Below, piece after piece: positions 54,796 to 63,250 of a DNA stretch of 64,000 bases. The translations under genes were made by a program, and so were the position numbers. The DNA is from Nocardia sp. BSTN01 (GTDB lineage: Bacteria > Actinomycetota > Actinomycetes > Mycobacteriales > Mycobacteriaceae), in contig NZ_JADKYP010000015.1 in assembly GCF_015354405.1 (NCBI RefSeq), positions 1-64,000 of the forward strand. Direction: 5' to 3'. The notes below the pieces were generated by a model. The model worked only from the letters and a program-made list of their open reading frames with translations. It was not told the DNA's origin and ran no database searches. How positions within the stretch are numbered: position 1 is the stretch's first letter; every line of letters starts with the position of its first letter.

Positions 54796-54827
54796 AACGC
54801 TGCGCGACATGACGATTCGGTGACGAC

Positions 54828-55718
54828 ATGAAGGTTGTGATCGCCGGTTCGTCCGGACTCGTCGGGACGGCGCTGGTCGCCGCGCTGCGCCGGCACGGGC
54901 ACGAGGTGGCCCGCCTGGTGCGCCGTCCCGCCGCGGCCGAGGACGAGTTCAGCTGGGATCCGGTGCGGGCGCAGGTGCCCGCACCGGCCCTGCGCGCGGC
55001 GGATGCCGTGGTCAACCTGTGCGGCGCCGGACTCGGCGCACGCCGCTGGAACGGCAGTTACAAACAGCAGTTGCGCGACAGCCGCATCGGCCCGACCGAT
55101 GTGCTGGCCACCGCGGTCGCCGACGCCGGCGTGCCGACGCTGGTGAACGCCAGCGGCGTGCATTTCTACGGCGGCGACACCGGCGACCGGGTGATCACCG
55201 AATCCGATTCCGCCGGAACGGGTTTCCTGGCGACGCTGTGCCGGGACTGGGAGGCCGCCACCCAGCCCGCGGTCGATGCCGGGGTTCGGGTGGTGCAGGT
55301 GCGCAGTGCGGTGGTGCTGTCGCGCCACGGCGGCATGCTGGCCCTGTTGCGGCCGCTGTATTCGATCGGCCTGGGCGGGCGCCTGGGCAGCGGGCGCCAA
55401 TATCAACCGTGGATCTCACTCGACGACGAGGTCGCCGGCATCTCGTTCGTCCTGACCGACCCGGCGGTGCGCGGACCGGTCAACATGGTCGGCCCGGCGC
55501 CGGTGACCAATGCCGAATTCAATCGCGCGCTGGCGCGGGCGCTGCATCGTCCGGCGCCGTTCATCGTGCCCGCCGTCGCCTTGCAGGCCGCGGTCGGCGA
55601 ACTGGCCCAGGAGGCGATCCTGCGCGGCCCGCGCGCGATTCCCACCGTGCTGGAGAAGGCGGGCTACACCTTCCGCCACGAAACCATCGGCCAGGCGCTG
55701 GCGTCGGTGATCGACTGA
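54828..55718 (+). CDS. TIGR01777 family epimerase-like protein
   Basis: 296 residues of the extended-SDR fold: KVVIAGSSGLVGTALVAALR, HEVARLVRRP, the family mark FSWDP, VVNLCGAGLGARRWNGSYKQ and LVNASGVHFYG. Corresponds to M. tuberculosis Rv2216, which follows dlaT there too. Biochemical role unknown. 32 nt after sucB, so probably co-transcribed. Confidence 0.92.
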   Translation: MKVVIAGSSGLVGTALVAALRRHGHEVARLVRRPAAAEDEFSWDPVRAQVPAPALRAADAVVNLCGAGLGARRWNGSYKQQLRDSRIGPTDVLATAVADAGVPTLVNASGVHFYGGDTGDRVITESDSAGTGFLATLCRDWEAATQPAVDAGVRVVQVRSAVVLSRHGGMLALLRPLYSIGLGGRLGSGRQYQPWISLDDEVAGISFVLTDPAVRGPVNMVGPAPVTNAEFNRALARALHRPAPFIVPAVALQAAVGELAQEAILRGPRAIPTVLEKAGYTFRHETIGQALASVID

Positions 55719-55826
55719 ACAGGATGACGGCCGAGCGGGGTGAAACCGCTCACACCTGCACGGACAGCGCCCGCGTTCGAACCCGATCGGCTCGCCGCCA
55801 CCGAAGGTTGCGGATAGTTTGAGGCG

Positions 55827-56378
55827 GTGACCGATATCCAGTCGGGTGGACCGCGCATTCGCGATGCCGAGGAACGCGACATCCCCACCATCCTCGCCAT
55901 CCACAACGACGCCGTGGCCGAGACGACCGCCATCTGGGACACCCAGCCGGTCGACCTCGACGATCGTTTGCACTGGTGGCGTGACCGGGTGGCCGCCGGA
56001 TATCCGGTGCTCGTCGCCATCATCGACGGTCAGGTGGCCGGATATGCCAGCTACGCGCAGTGGCGGCCCAAATCCGGCTATCGGTACTGCGTGGAGAATT
56101 CGGTGTACGTCTCGGAGCGGTTCCAGCGCCGCGGCGCGGCGACCGCGCTGCTGACGGCCCTGCTGGGGCGGGCCGAGGAGTCCGGGCGGGTGCACACCGT
56201 GATCGCGGCGATCGAAACCTCCAACAAGACCTCGATTCTGCTGCACGAGAAGTTCGGCTTCCGGATCGTCGGCCAGCTGCCCGAGGTGGGTCACAAGTTC
56301 GGCGGCTGGATGGATCTGACCTTGATGCAGCGCACGCTGCCGGGCCCGATTTCGGCGGGCGTAGAGTCGTTCGAGTGA
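55827..56378 (+). CDS. GNAT N-acetyltransferase, phosphinothricin acetyltransferase-like
   Basis: 183 residues: [80 protein letters not shown] (acetyl-CoA binding) and [20 protein letters not shown], the PAT/MnaT group that acetylates phosphinothricin, methionine sulfone and similar amines. GTG start. Its stop overlaps the lipA GTG by 4 nt. In related genomes lipB stands at this place. Confidence 0.9.
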   Translation: MTDIQSGGPRIRDAEERDIPTILAIHNDAVAETTAIWDTQPVDLDDRLHWWRDRVAAGYPVLVAIIDGQVAGYASYAQWRPKSGYRYCVENSVYVSERFQRRGAATALLTALLGRAEESGRVHTVIAAIETSNKTSILLHEKFGFRIVGQLPEVGHKFGGWMDLTLMQRTLPGPISAGVESFE

Positions 56379-57463
56379 CCTCCGTCGATACCCCGACATC
56401 GAACAGCGGCACGGCACACACCGCCGCGCCGGCCACTTCGTCCTCCGATTCCCTGGTACGGGAATCAGGCGGTCGCAAATTGCTTCGCATTGAGGCCCGC
56501 AACGCGCAGACGCCGATCGAACGCAAGCCGAAGTGGATCCGCACCCGCGCCACCATGGGCCCCGAGTACTCCGAACTCAAGGGCCTGGTCAAACGCGAAG
56601 GGCTGCACACGGTCTGTGAGGAAGCGGGCTGTCCCAACATCTTCGAATGCTGGGAGGATCGCGAGGCCACCTTCCTCATCGGCGGCGAACAGTGCACCCG
56701 CCGCTGCGATTTCTGCCAGATCGACACCGGTAAGCCCGCCGCGCTCGACCGCGACGAACCGCGCCGGGTGGCCGAGAGCGTGCAGGCGATGGGCCTGCGG
56801 TATTCGACGATCACCGGCGTCGCCCGTGACGACCTCGACGACGGCGGCGCCTGGCTGTACGCCGAAACCGTGCGCGCCATCAAGCGGCTCAACCCGCACA
56901 CCGGTGTGGAGTTGCTGATTCCCGATTTCAACGCCGAACCCGATCAGCTGGCCGAGGTGTTCTCCGCGCGGCCGGAGGTGCTGGCGCACAACGTGGAGAC
57001 CGTGCCGCGCATCTTCAAGCGGATCCGCCCGGCGTTCCGTTACGAGCGGTCGCTGGCTGTGCTGACCGCGGCCCGCGAGGCCGGTCTGGTCACCAAGTCG
57101 AATCTGATCCTCGGCATGGGCGAGACCCCCGAAGAGGTCACCCAGGCGATGCGTGACCTGCACGAGGCCGGGTGCGACATCCTCACCATCACCCAGTACC
57201 TGCGGCCCTCGCCGCGCCACCATCCGGTGGACCGCTGGGTGAAGCCGGAGGAATTCGTCGAACATTCCCGCGTCGCAACCGAACTCGGCTTCGCCGGCGT
57301 GATGGCCGGTCCGCTGGTGCGCTCCTCCTACCGCGCCGGCCGGTTGTACGCGCAGGCGATGGCGCATCACGGCCGCGAGATCGCACCGGAGATGTCGCAT
57401 CTGGCCGAGGAGGGCTCGGCGAGCCAGGAGGCGAGCTCGGTCCTCGCCCGATTCGGCAGCTGA
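56375..57463 (+). CDS. lipA: Lipoyl synthase
   Basis: 362 residues, radical SAM enzyme inserting two sulfurs into octanoyl-E2. Auxiliary cluster cysteines C81, C86 and C92 ([12 protein letters not shown]) and radical SAM cysteines C107, C111 and C114 (CTRRCDFC); C-terminal RSSYRAG with the conserved Ser. GTG 56375 overlaps the GNAT stop. Followed by a strong hairpin, so this is probably the last gene of the sucB unit. Confidence 0.95.
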   Translation: MTSVDTPTSNSGTAHTAAPATSSSDSLVRESGGRKLLRIEARNAQTPIERKPKWIRTRATMGPEYSELKGLVKREGLHTVCEEAGCPNIFECWEDREATFLIGGEQCTRRCDFCQIDTGKPAALDRDEPRRVAESVQAMGLRYSTITGVARDDLDDGGAWLYAETVRAIKRLNPHTGVELLIPDFNAEPDQLAEVFSARPEVLAHNVETVPRIFKRIRPAFRYERSLAVLTAAREAGLVTKSNLILGMGETPEEVTQAMRDLHEAGCDILTITQYLRPSPRHHPVDRWVKPEEFVEHSRVATELGFAGVMAGPLVRSSYRAGRLYAQAMAHHGREIAPEMSHLAEEGSASQEASSVLARFGS

Positions 57464-57486
57464 ACCGAACCCCAGCCACCTCGTAG

Positions 57487-57516
57487 CGACCGGCCGAATT
57501 CGCCTTCGGCCGGTCG
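57487..57516 (+). terminator. Strong terminator after lipA
   Basis: CGACCGGCCGAA (57487-57498) and TTCGGCCGGTCG (57505-57516): 12 perfect pairs with a 6-nt loop, 23 nt after the lipA stop, followed by TTCGTTGCG. Confidence 0.85.
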
Positions 57517-57641
57517 TTCGTTGCGTACGGGGTGCGGATTCACCACGGATGGGGTGCGGATCCCCGGAACGGGTGACACAGCCGCGCGCCGGTGGGAAGC
57601 TCGAAGCAACCGCACGTGTCGACTCCGGGAAGTGAAGAGAC

Positions 57642-59843
57642 ATGGCCGAGAAAGCGAGCACCGCCGCCCGTAACAGTTCCGCCGGCAGAGTCCTCGAGGC
57701 GTCCCAGCCGGACGGTATCCGCAATGTGGTCCTGGTCGGGCACACCGGCTCCGGCAAGACCACAGTGGTGGAGGCACTGGCCATGGAGGCCGGGGCGCTC
57801 ACCCGAGCCGGCCGCGTGGAGGACGGCACCTGTGTGTCGGATTACGACGATATCGAGCAGCGCCAACATCGCTCGGTCCAGCTGTCGGTGGTGCCGGTCG
57901 CCTGGAACGGCATCAAGGTCAATCTGATCGATACGCCAGGATATGCCGATTTCGTCGGCGAACTACGGGCCGGTCTGCGAGCTGCGGATGCGGCCCTTTT
58001 CGTGGTCTCGGCCGCCGCGGGCGCCGACGGTGTGGACGGGCAGACGCTGGCGCTGTGGGAGGAATGCGCGCAAGTAGGGATGCCGCGGGCCCTGGTGATC
58101 ACCCACCTGGACGCGGCCCGCGCCGATTTCGACCTGATGGCCCAGACCTGCGCCGATCTGCTCGGCGACGGCGATTCCGACGCGATCCTGCCGCTGCAAC
58201 TGCCGGTGTACGGCCCGAAGGGCCCCGACGGGCACCGCCCGGTCACCGGGGTGATCGACCTGCTCACCGAGCAGGTCTTCGATTGTTCCGACGGAGCGCA
58301 CACCCGCACCGACGCCACCGCCGAACAGACCGCGCAGATCGAGACCGCGCGCAATCGGCTCATCGAGGGCATCATCGCCGAGAGTGAAGACGAAACCCTG
58401 ATGGACCGCTACCTCGAGGGCGAACGGATCGACCTCACCACGTTGATCGCGGATCTGGAACGCGCGGTGGCGCACGACCGCTTCCATCCCATCCTCATCG
58501 CGGCGCCTCCACCCGAGGGCACCCGCGAGGGTCTGGGCATGGTCGAGATCCTGGAGCTGATCACCCGCGGCTTCCCCACGCCCGCCGAACACGCGGTCGC
58601 GGCGCGCTGCCCCGGCAACGGGGCGGCCCCGCAGGCACTGTCCTGCGATCCGGGTGCGCCGCTGGCCGCCGAGGTGATCCGCACCGCCTCCGATCCGTAT
58701 GTGGGCCGGGTGTCGCTGGTGCGGGTGTTCTCCGGCACCCTGCACGCCGACGACACCGTGCACATCTGCGGGCACAACGACGGCAACGGGCACGATGTCG
58801 ACGAACGGGTCGGCGCGGTGACGGCGCCGTTCGGTAAACAACAGTTCCCGATCGGCCAGGCCATCGCCGGCGATATCGCCTACGTCACCAAACTGGGGCA
58901 CGCCGAGACCGGCGATACCGTGTCGGCCAAGGATTCTCCGCTGCTGATCGAGCCGTGGCCGCTGCCCGAACCGCTGCTGCCGGTGGCGGTGCGCGCCCAC
59001 GGCAAGGCCGATGAGGACAAGCTGTCGCAGGGCCTGTCCCGTCTGGTCGCCGAGGATCCGACGGTGCGTCTGGAGCAGAATCCGCGCACCCATCAGCTGG
59101 TGCTGTGGTGCCTGGGCGAAGCCCATCGCGATGTCGCCTTGGAGCGGCTGCGGTCCCGGTTCGGGGTGCAGGTCGATGTCGACGAGTATCGGGTGGCGTT
59201 GCGAGAAACGTTCGCGGGCAAGGCTTCCGGGCACGGGCGGCATGTCAAGCAGTCCGGCGGCCACGGCCAGTACGCGATCTGCGATATCGAGGTGGAACCG
59301 CTGCCGGAGGGCTCCGGGATCGAATTCGTCGACAAGGTGGTCGGCGGCGCGGTGCCACGCCAGTTCATCGGCTCGGTGGAGAAGGGCGTGCGCGCGCAGG
59401 CCGAGCGCGGGGTCGCCGCCGGATATCCGCTGGTCGATGTGCGGGTGACCCTGCTCGACGGTAAGGCGCATTCGGTCGATTCCTCCGATGCGGCGTTCCA
59501 GACCGCGGGGGCGCTGGCCCTGCGGGAAGCGGCCGCGGCCGCCCGGATCGATCTGCTCGAACCGATCGCCGAGGTGCGGGTGACCGTCGCCGACGATTTC
59601 GTCGGCACCATCCTCGGCGACCTGGCCGGCCGCCGCGGCCGCGTGCTGGGCACCGAACCGGCCACCGCCGGGCGCACCGTCATCCGCGCCGAGGTGCCCG
59701 AACTGGAATTGAGCCGCTACGCCATCGACCTACGCTCACTCTCGCGCGGCGCCGCCCAGTTCGACCGCAGTTATGTGCGGCACGAACCGATGCCGAGCCA
59801 GATCGCCGCGGACCTGCGCAGTCGCAGCGAAGCCACCGTCTGA
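57642..59843 (+). CDS. Elongation factor G-like protein (EF-G2)
   Basis: 733 residues with the full EF-G domain set. G1 VGHTGSGKTTVVEAL, G3 NLIDTPGYADFVGEL. The G4 position reads ITHLD rather than NKxD, as in the actinobacterial EF-G-like (FusA2) group. Domain IV shows KQSGGHGQYAICDIEVEPLP and GGAVPRQFIGSVEKGVRAQA; domain V shows EPIAEVRVTVADDFVG. Related proteins lack normal translocase activity; the role is unsettled. Inserted between lipA and DUF4191 relative to M. tuberculosis. Confidence 0.92.
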   Translation: MAEKASTAARNSSAGRVLEASQPDGIRNVVLVGHTGSGKTTVVEALAMEAGALTRAGRVEDGTCVSDYDDIEQRQHRSVQLSVVPVAWNGIKVNLIDTPGYADFVGELRAGLRAADAALFVVSAAAGADGVDGQTLALWEECAQVGMPRALVITHLDAARADFDLMAQTCADLLGDGDSDAILPLQLPVYGPKGPDGHRPVTGVIDLLTEQVFDCSDGAHTRTDATAEQTAQIETARNRLIEGIIAESEDETLMDRYLEGERIDLTTLIADLERAVAHDRFHPILIAAPPPEGTREGLGMVEILELITRGFPTPAEHAVAARCPGNGAAPQALSCDPGAPLAAEVIRTASDPYVGRVSLVRVFSGTLHADDTVHICGHNDGNGHDVDERVGAVTAPFGKQQFPIGQAIAGDIAYVTKLGHAETGDTVSAKDSPLLIEPWPLPEPLLPVAVRAHGKADEDKLSQGLSRLVAEDPTVRLEQNPRTHQLVLWCLGEAHRDVALERLRSRFGVQVDVDEYRVALRETFAGKASGHGRHVKQSGGHGQYAICDIEVEPLPEGSGIEFVDKVVGGAVPRQFIGSVEKGVRAQAERGVAAGYPLVDVRVTLLDGKAHSVDSSDAAFQTAGALALREAAAAARIDLLEPIAEVRVTVADDFVGTILGDLAGRRGRVLGTEPATAGRTVIRAEVPELELSRYAIDLRSLSRGAAQFDRSYVRHEPMPSQIAADLRSRSEATV

Positions 59844-59910
59844 GGCGAGCGTCGCACCTGTTCTGCGGCCCGTGCGGGCTATGGCCCGCTCGACCACTAT
59901 CCTGAGAGGT

Positions 59911-60654
59911 ATGGCAGCAGGTAAGGGCGGCACACCGTCGAAGGAAGCGAAGGCCGCGGCGAAGGCGGCGCGCAGGCAGGCGTCGAAGGAGCGGCGTCAG
60001 CAGCTCTGGCAGACGTTCCAGATGGTGCGCAAAGAGGACAAACTGCTGCTGCCGCTGATGATCGGCGCGCTGGTCGGCATCACCGTGGTGCTGTTCCTCA
60101 TCGGCTTCCTTTTTGACATGCAGTGGTTCCTGCTGCCGGTCGGCATTCTGCTGGGCGCGCTGGTCGCCTTCATCATCTTCGGACGCCGCGTGCAGAAGAA
60201 CGTCTACGCCAAGGCCGAGGGGCAAGCGGGCGCGGCCTGGTGGGTGCTGGACAACCTGCAGGGTAAGTGGCGCGCCACCCAGGCCGTCGCCGCCACCACC
60301 CAGCTCGACGCCGTCCACCGCGTGATCGGCCTGCCCGGTGTGATCCTGGTGGCCGAGGGCTCGCCGCAACGCGTGAAGTCGCTACTGGCGCAGGAGAAGA
60401 AGAAGACCGCCCGCCTGGTCGGCGATACCCCGATCTACGACATCGTGATCGGCAACGAGGAGGGCCAGGTTCCGCTGAAGAGCCTGCAGCGCCACCTCAC
60501 CAAACTCCCCCGCAATATCGACGCCAAGCGGATGGACCTCATCGAGGGCCGCCTCACCGCCCTGGCCACCCGCGGCGGACCGGCCCTGCCGAAGGGCCCG
60601 CTGCCGGCCGGCGCGAAGATGCGCGGAGTGCAGCGCACCATCCGCCGCCGCTGA
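59911..60654 (+). CDS. DUF4191 membrane protein
   Basis: 247 residues: a basic coiled N-terminus (KEAKAAAKAARRQASKERRQ), two transmembrane helices (about 47-67 and 71-92), then a cytosolic domain (AAWWVLDNLQGKWRATQAVA, GVILVAEGSPQRVKSLLAQE). Matches Rv2219-type DUF4191 proteins, which follow lipA in mycobacteria. ATG 59911. Function unknown. Confidence 0.92.
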   Translation: MAAGKGGTPSKEAKAAAKAARRQASKERRQQLWQTFQMVRKEDKLLLPLMIGALVGITVVLFLIGFLFDMQWFLLPVGILLGALVAFIIFGRRVQKNVYAKAEGQAGAAWWVLDNLQGKWRATQAVAATTQLDAVHRVIGLPGVILVAEGSPQRVKSLLAQEKKKTARLVGDTPIYDIVIGNEEGQVPLKSLQRHLTKLPRNIDAKRMDLIEGRLTALATRGGPALPKGPLPAGAKMRGVQRTIRRR

Positions 60655-60708
60655 CATACGCACGGCAGCACCGCCGCATGCGGAGGCTGCTGCACAACTG
60701 AAGTCTCG

Positions 60709-60748
60709 AATCGCCGCCGCATCCCGGAGTCAGGGAGCGGCGGCGATT
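60709..60748 (+). terminator. Terminator after DUF4191
   Basis: AATCGCCGCCGC (60709-60720) and GCGGCGGCGATT (60737-60748), 12 perfect pairs, 16-nt loop, followed by TCTCG. 54 nt after the stop. Confidence 0.75.
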
Positions 60749-60819
60749 TCTCGTCCACTACCCCATGCGTCCGGGGCCGCGGCCGACTTCGCCGCTCAAC
60801 CCGAGCACCGCGGATCCCG

Positions 60820-61980
60820 GTGATCCTGCACAGTGAGGAGCAGCCCACGGTCCGCGAGACCCACGGATTCACCGGCGGCCACGGGATCGTGCTGGAGGGG
60901 CAATTGCTGCGCCCACCGGGCGATCGGCGTTCGGGCGCAACGGTTTTCCTCTTCCAGCATCCGACCTCGACGCTGAATCTGCTGCCGATGCCGACCGCAC
61001 TCGCCGCCCGCGGACATCACGTGCTGTGCGGGGCGAGCCGCTACCCGAAGAACGATTCCGCGCTGGTGATGGAGAAGGTGGTCCTCGACCTCGGCGCGTG
61101 GGTGCGCTGGGCGCGCGAGGTCGCGGGCTACGACCGCGTGATTCTGGTCGGCTGGTCCGGCGGTGGATCGCTGTCGCTGCTGTACCAGGCCGAGGCATGG
61201 GATCCGAGCATCACGCACACACCTGCCGGAGATCCGGTCGATGTTGTGGGAGCGGGACTTTCGCCGGGCGACGGGGTCGTGTTCATCGCGGCGCATCTGT
61301 CGCGGGCGGAAACTCTCACCGAATGGCTCGACCCGTCGGTGATCGACGAAACCGATCCGCACCGCCGCGACGCCACCTGGGACATCTATGCCGACGACGC
61401 GCCGCGGCGCCCGCCCTACGATCCCGAGTACGTCGCCGGATTCCGCGAAGCCCAGCGCGCCCGCAATCGCCGCATCTCGGACTGGGCGCTCACCCGGCTG
61501 GCCGACCTGCGCGCCGCGGGCGGGCCCGAACAGGAGCAGCCCTTCCTGGTCCACCGCACGATGTGCGATGTGCGCTGGCTCGATCCGGCCGTCGACCCCA
61601 ACGACCGCCGCCCGAACTGGTGCTATCTCGGCGATCCGCGCACCGCGAATGTCGGACCGGTCGGCCTGGCCCGCTACACGACGCTGCGATCGTGGCTGAG
61701 TCAGTGGAGTCCGGATCATTCGGTGGCGGGCGGGGCACGCAATGCCGCGCGGATCACGAAGGGCCCGATGCTGCAGATCGAGAACTCCGCCGACGACGCG
61801 GTGCCCGCCACCCACAACCCGATCGTGCGCGACGCGCTCGCCACCCCCGACCGCACCTATCGCGTAATCCCCGGCGCCACAGACTATTACGTCGGCCAAC
61901 CCGGCCATCTGCGCACCTGCCTCGAATACGTCGAGCAGTGGGCCGCCGAGCGCGAGCTGATCGAGGCGCCGCCCACGTAG
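60820..61980 (+). CDS. Alpha/beta hydrolase
   Basis: 386 residues. FLFQHPTSTLNLLPMPTALA precedes the nucleophile elbow VGWSGGGSLSLLY (Ser); a late ITKGPMLQIENSADDAVPAT (acid) and a C-terminal His region (GQPGHLRTCLEYV) complete the triad. A long cap (about 130-290) is rich in Trp and Arg. Resembles esterases of aromatic or sterol side-chain catabolism clusters. GTG start; it ends 10 nt before the IclR gene, same strand, so they may be one unit. Confidence 0.85.
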   Translation: MILHSEEQPTVRETHGFTGGHGIVLEGQLLRPPGDRRSGATVFLFQHPTSTLNLLPMPTALAARGHHVLCGASRYPKNDSALVMEKVVLDLGAWVRWAREVAGYDRVILVGWSGGGSLSLLYQAEAWDPSITHTPAGDPVDVVGAGLSPGDGVVFIAAHLSRAETLTEWLDPSVIDETDPHRRDATWDIYADDAPRRPPYDPEYVAGFREAQRARNRRISDWALTRLADLRAAGGPEQEQPFLVHRTMCDVRWLDPAVDPNDRRPNWCYLGDPRTANVGPVGLARYTTLRSWLSQWSPDHSVAGGARNAARITKGPMLQIENSADDAVPATHNPIVRDALATPDRTYRVIPGATDYYVGQPGHLRTCLEYVEQWAAERELIEAPPT

Positions 61981-61990
61981 GATTTCTGCC

Positions 61991-62626
61991 ATGCCGGCTC
62001 CCGACACCTCGCAGACCCTGAGCCGCGGACTCGACGTGCTGAAGTTGCTCGCCAGCAGCCCCCATGCCCGCACCCCGGCGCAACTGGCGCAGGAGCTCGG
62101 GCTGTCGCGCACGATCATCTACCGCCTGGTCGGCACGCTGGTCGAACACGGACTGGTGCGCCGCGCCGAAGACGGCACGGTCAGTGTCTCCGCGGGCGCG
62201 CTCGTGCTCACTCAGCACGTGCTCGGCTCGGTGCGCGAGGCCACCCGCGAGATCCTCGAGGATCTGGCCCGCGAGGTGGAGGCCACGGCCCATTTCTGCG
62301 TCGCCGACGGGGACGACGTCCTCGCGGTCGCGGTCGTCGAGCCGCCGTTCACCACCTTCCATGTCGCCTATCGGGTCGGCGCCCGCACCGCGCGCGGACA
62401 GGGCGCCCTCGGCGAGGCGATCGAGGCGTCGCGGCAGGGCGAGCGCGGGATCTTCGAGAGCGCAGGCAAGCTGGTGCCCGGCGCGCACGGCGTCGTCGCC
62501 TCGCTGCCCGGACTGCCCGGTCCCCCGGCGGCCGTCGGCGTGGTCACGCTGGTCGGGCAGGAAACTCCGGCGATGGTCGATGCGGTGCGCCGGGCCGCCG
62601 AGCGGTTGTACGCCGCGCTGGGCTGA
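61991..62626 (+). CDS. IclR family regulator
   Basis: 211 residues. N-terminal winged helix (TLSRGLDVLKLLASSPHART, PAQLAQELGLSRTIIYRLVG, TLVEHGLVRRAEDGTVSVSA) and a shortened IclR effector domain (about 85-210) with VGARTARGQGALGEAI. Followed by a palindromic region that is a likely binding site, then the aldehyde dehydrogenase remnant it may once have controlled. Confidence 0.9.
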   Translation: MPAPDTSQTLSRGLDVLKLLASSPHARTPAQLAQELGLSRTIIYRLVGTLVEHGLVRRAEDGTVSVSAGALVLTQHVLGSVREATREILEDLAREVEATAHFCVADGDDVLAVAVVEPPFTTFHVAYRVGARTARGQGALGEAIEASRQGERGIFESAGKLVPGAHGVVASLPGLPGPPAAVGVVTLVGQETPAMVDAVRRAAERLYAALG

Positions 62627-62647
62627 ACATTCCGGATAACCTCCGAG

Positions 62648-62683
62648 CCGATTATCGAACCAGGCATTTGTCCGATAATCGGA
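62648..62683. promoter_or_regulatory. IclR-type palindromes
   Basis: CCGATTATCG (62648-62657) and CGATAATCGG (62673-62682) form a 10-bp inverted repeat. The right half is itself the 13-bp palindrome TCCGATAATCGGA (62671-62683), a shape typical of IclR sites. It lies between the IclR gene and the promoter of the dehydrogenase remnant. Confidence 0.65.
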
Positions 62684-62750
62684 AACTTCATCACAACATA
62701 CGATCATCGCGCTAGCCTGCTCACACTTCGTTCAGTCGTCAGGAGCAGCC

Positions 62751-63250
62751 GTGTCCGCACCTCCACCCCCCGCGCCGACGGCGCGCAGGCTCCGACCACG
62801 TTCCCGCCCCGCCGGCTCTGGATCGGCGGGCGCTGGCGCGACGCGAGCGGCGGCGCGACCACCCGCGTCTACGTGCACGACAGCCTGGTCGAGGAGGTGA
62901 CGCGGCGGCCGGCCGACCATGCCGAATCCCTCACGCTGGGCGACCCGTTCGACGCCGAGGTCGCCATGGGACCGGTGGTGAACCGGCAGCAGCACGAGCG
63001 CATCGGCGGCTACCTCGGACTGGGTGTCGCCGAGGGCGCCGAGCTGGTGACCGGTGGCTCCCTCGCCGATCGGCCCGGCTATTTCGTCGAGCCGACCGTC
63101 TTCCTCGGCCGCCACGACCAGCGCATCGCGCGCGAGGAGATCTTCGGCCCGGTCGCCACGATCATCCCCTTCTCCGACACCGCCGACGTCCTGACGCTGG
63201 CCAACGACAGTCACTTCGGGCTCAACGCGATCATCCATACCGACGCCGCT
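62751..63250 (+). pseudogene. Aldehyde dehydrogenase remnant
   Basis: Starts with AGGAGCAGCC before GTG 62751, but the first codons are out of frame with the homologous part. The N-terminal ALDH element LWIGGRWRDASGG (about 62808-62848) runs directly into TRVYVHDSLVEE (about 62860-62900), which in intact enzymes follows the catalytic Cys; about 260 residues with the active site are missing. The C-terminal part continues (FVEPTVFLG, EEIFGPVATIIPFSD, NDSHFGLNA) and breaks off at about 63250, where the reductase gene ends on the other strand. Frameshift, internal deletion and 3' truncation make it a dead gene. Confidence 0.85.

Noticed and set aside
52993-54810. Minus-strand open frame of 605 codons, Gly/Arg/Leu-rich
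   Set aside because: Shadow of sucB caused by its GC-rich Ala/Pro/Gln repeats.
57525-57565. Direct repeat ggggtgcggat as a mobile-element target duplication
   Set aside because: Two short GC-rich copies without an element between them; likely chance or promoter sequence of the EF-G-like gene.
57963-59471. Minus-strand open frame of 502 codons
   Set aside because: Antisense of the EF-G-like gene, with composition typical of shadows in high-GC DNA.
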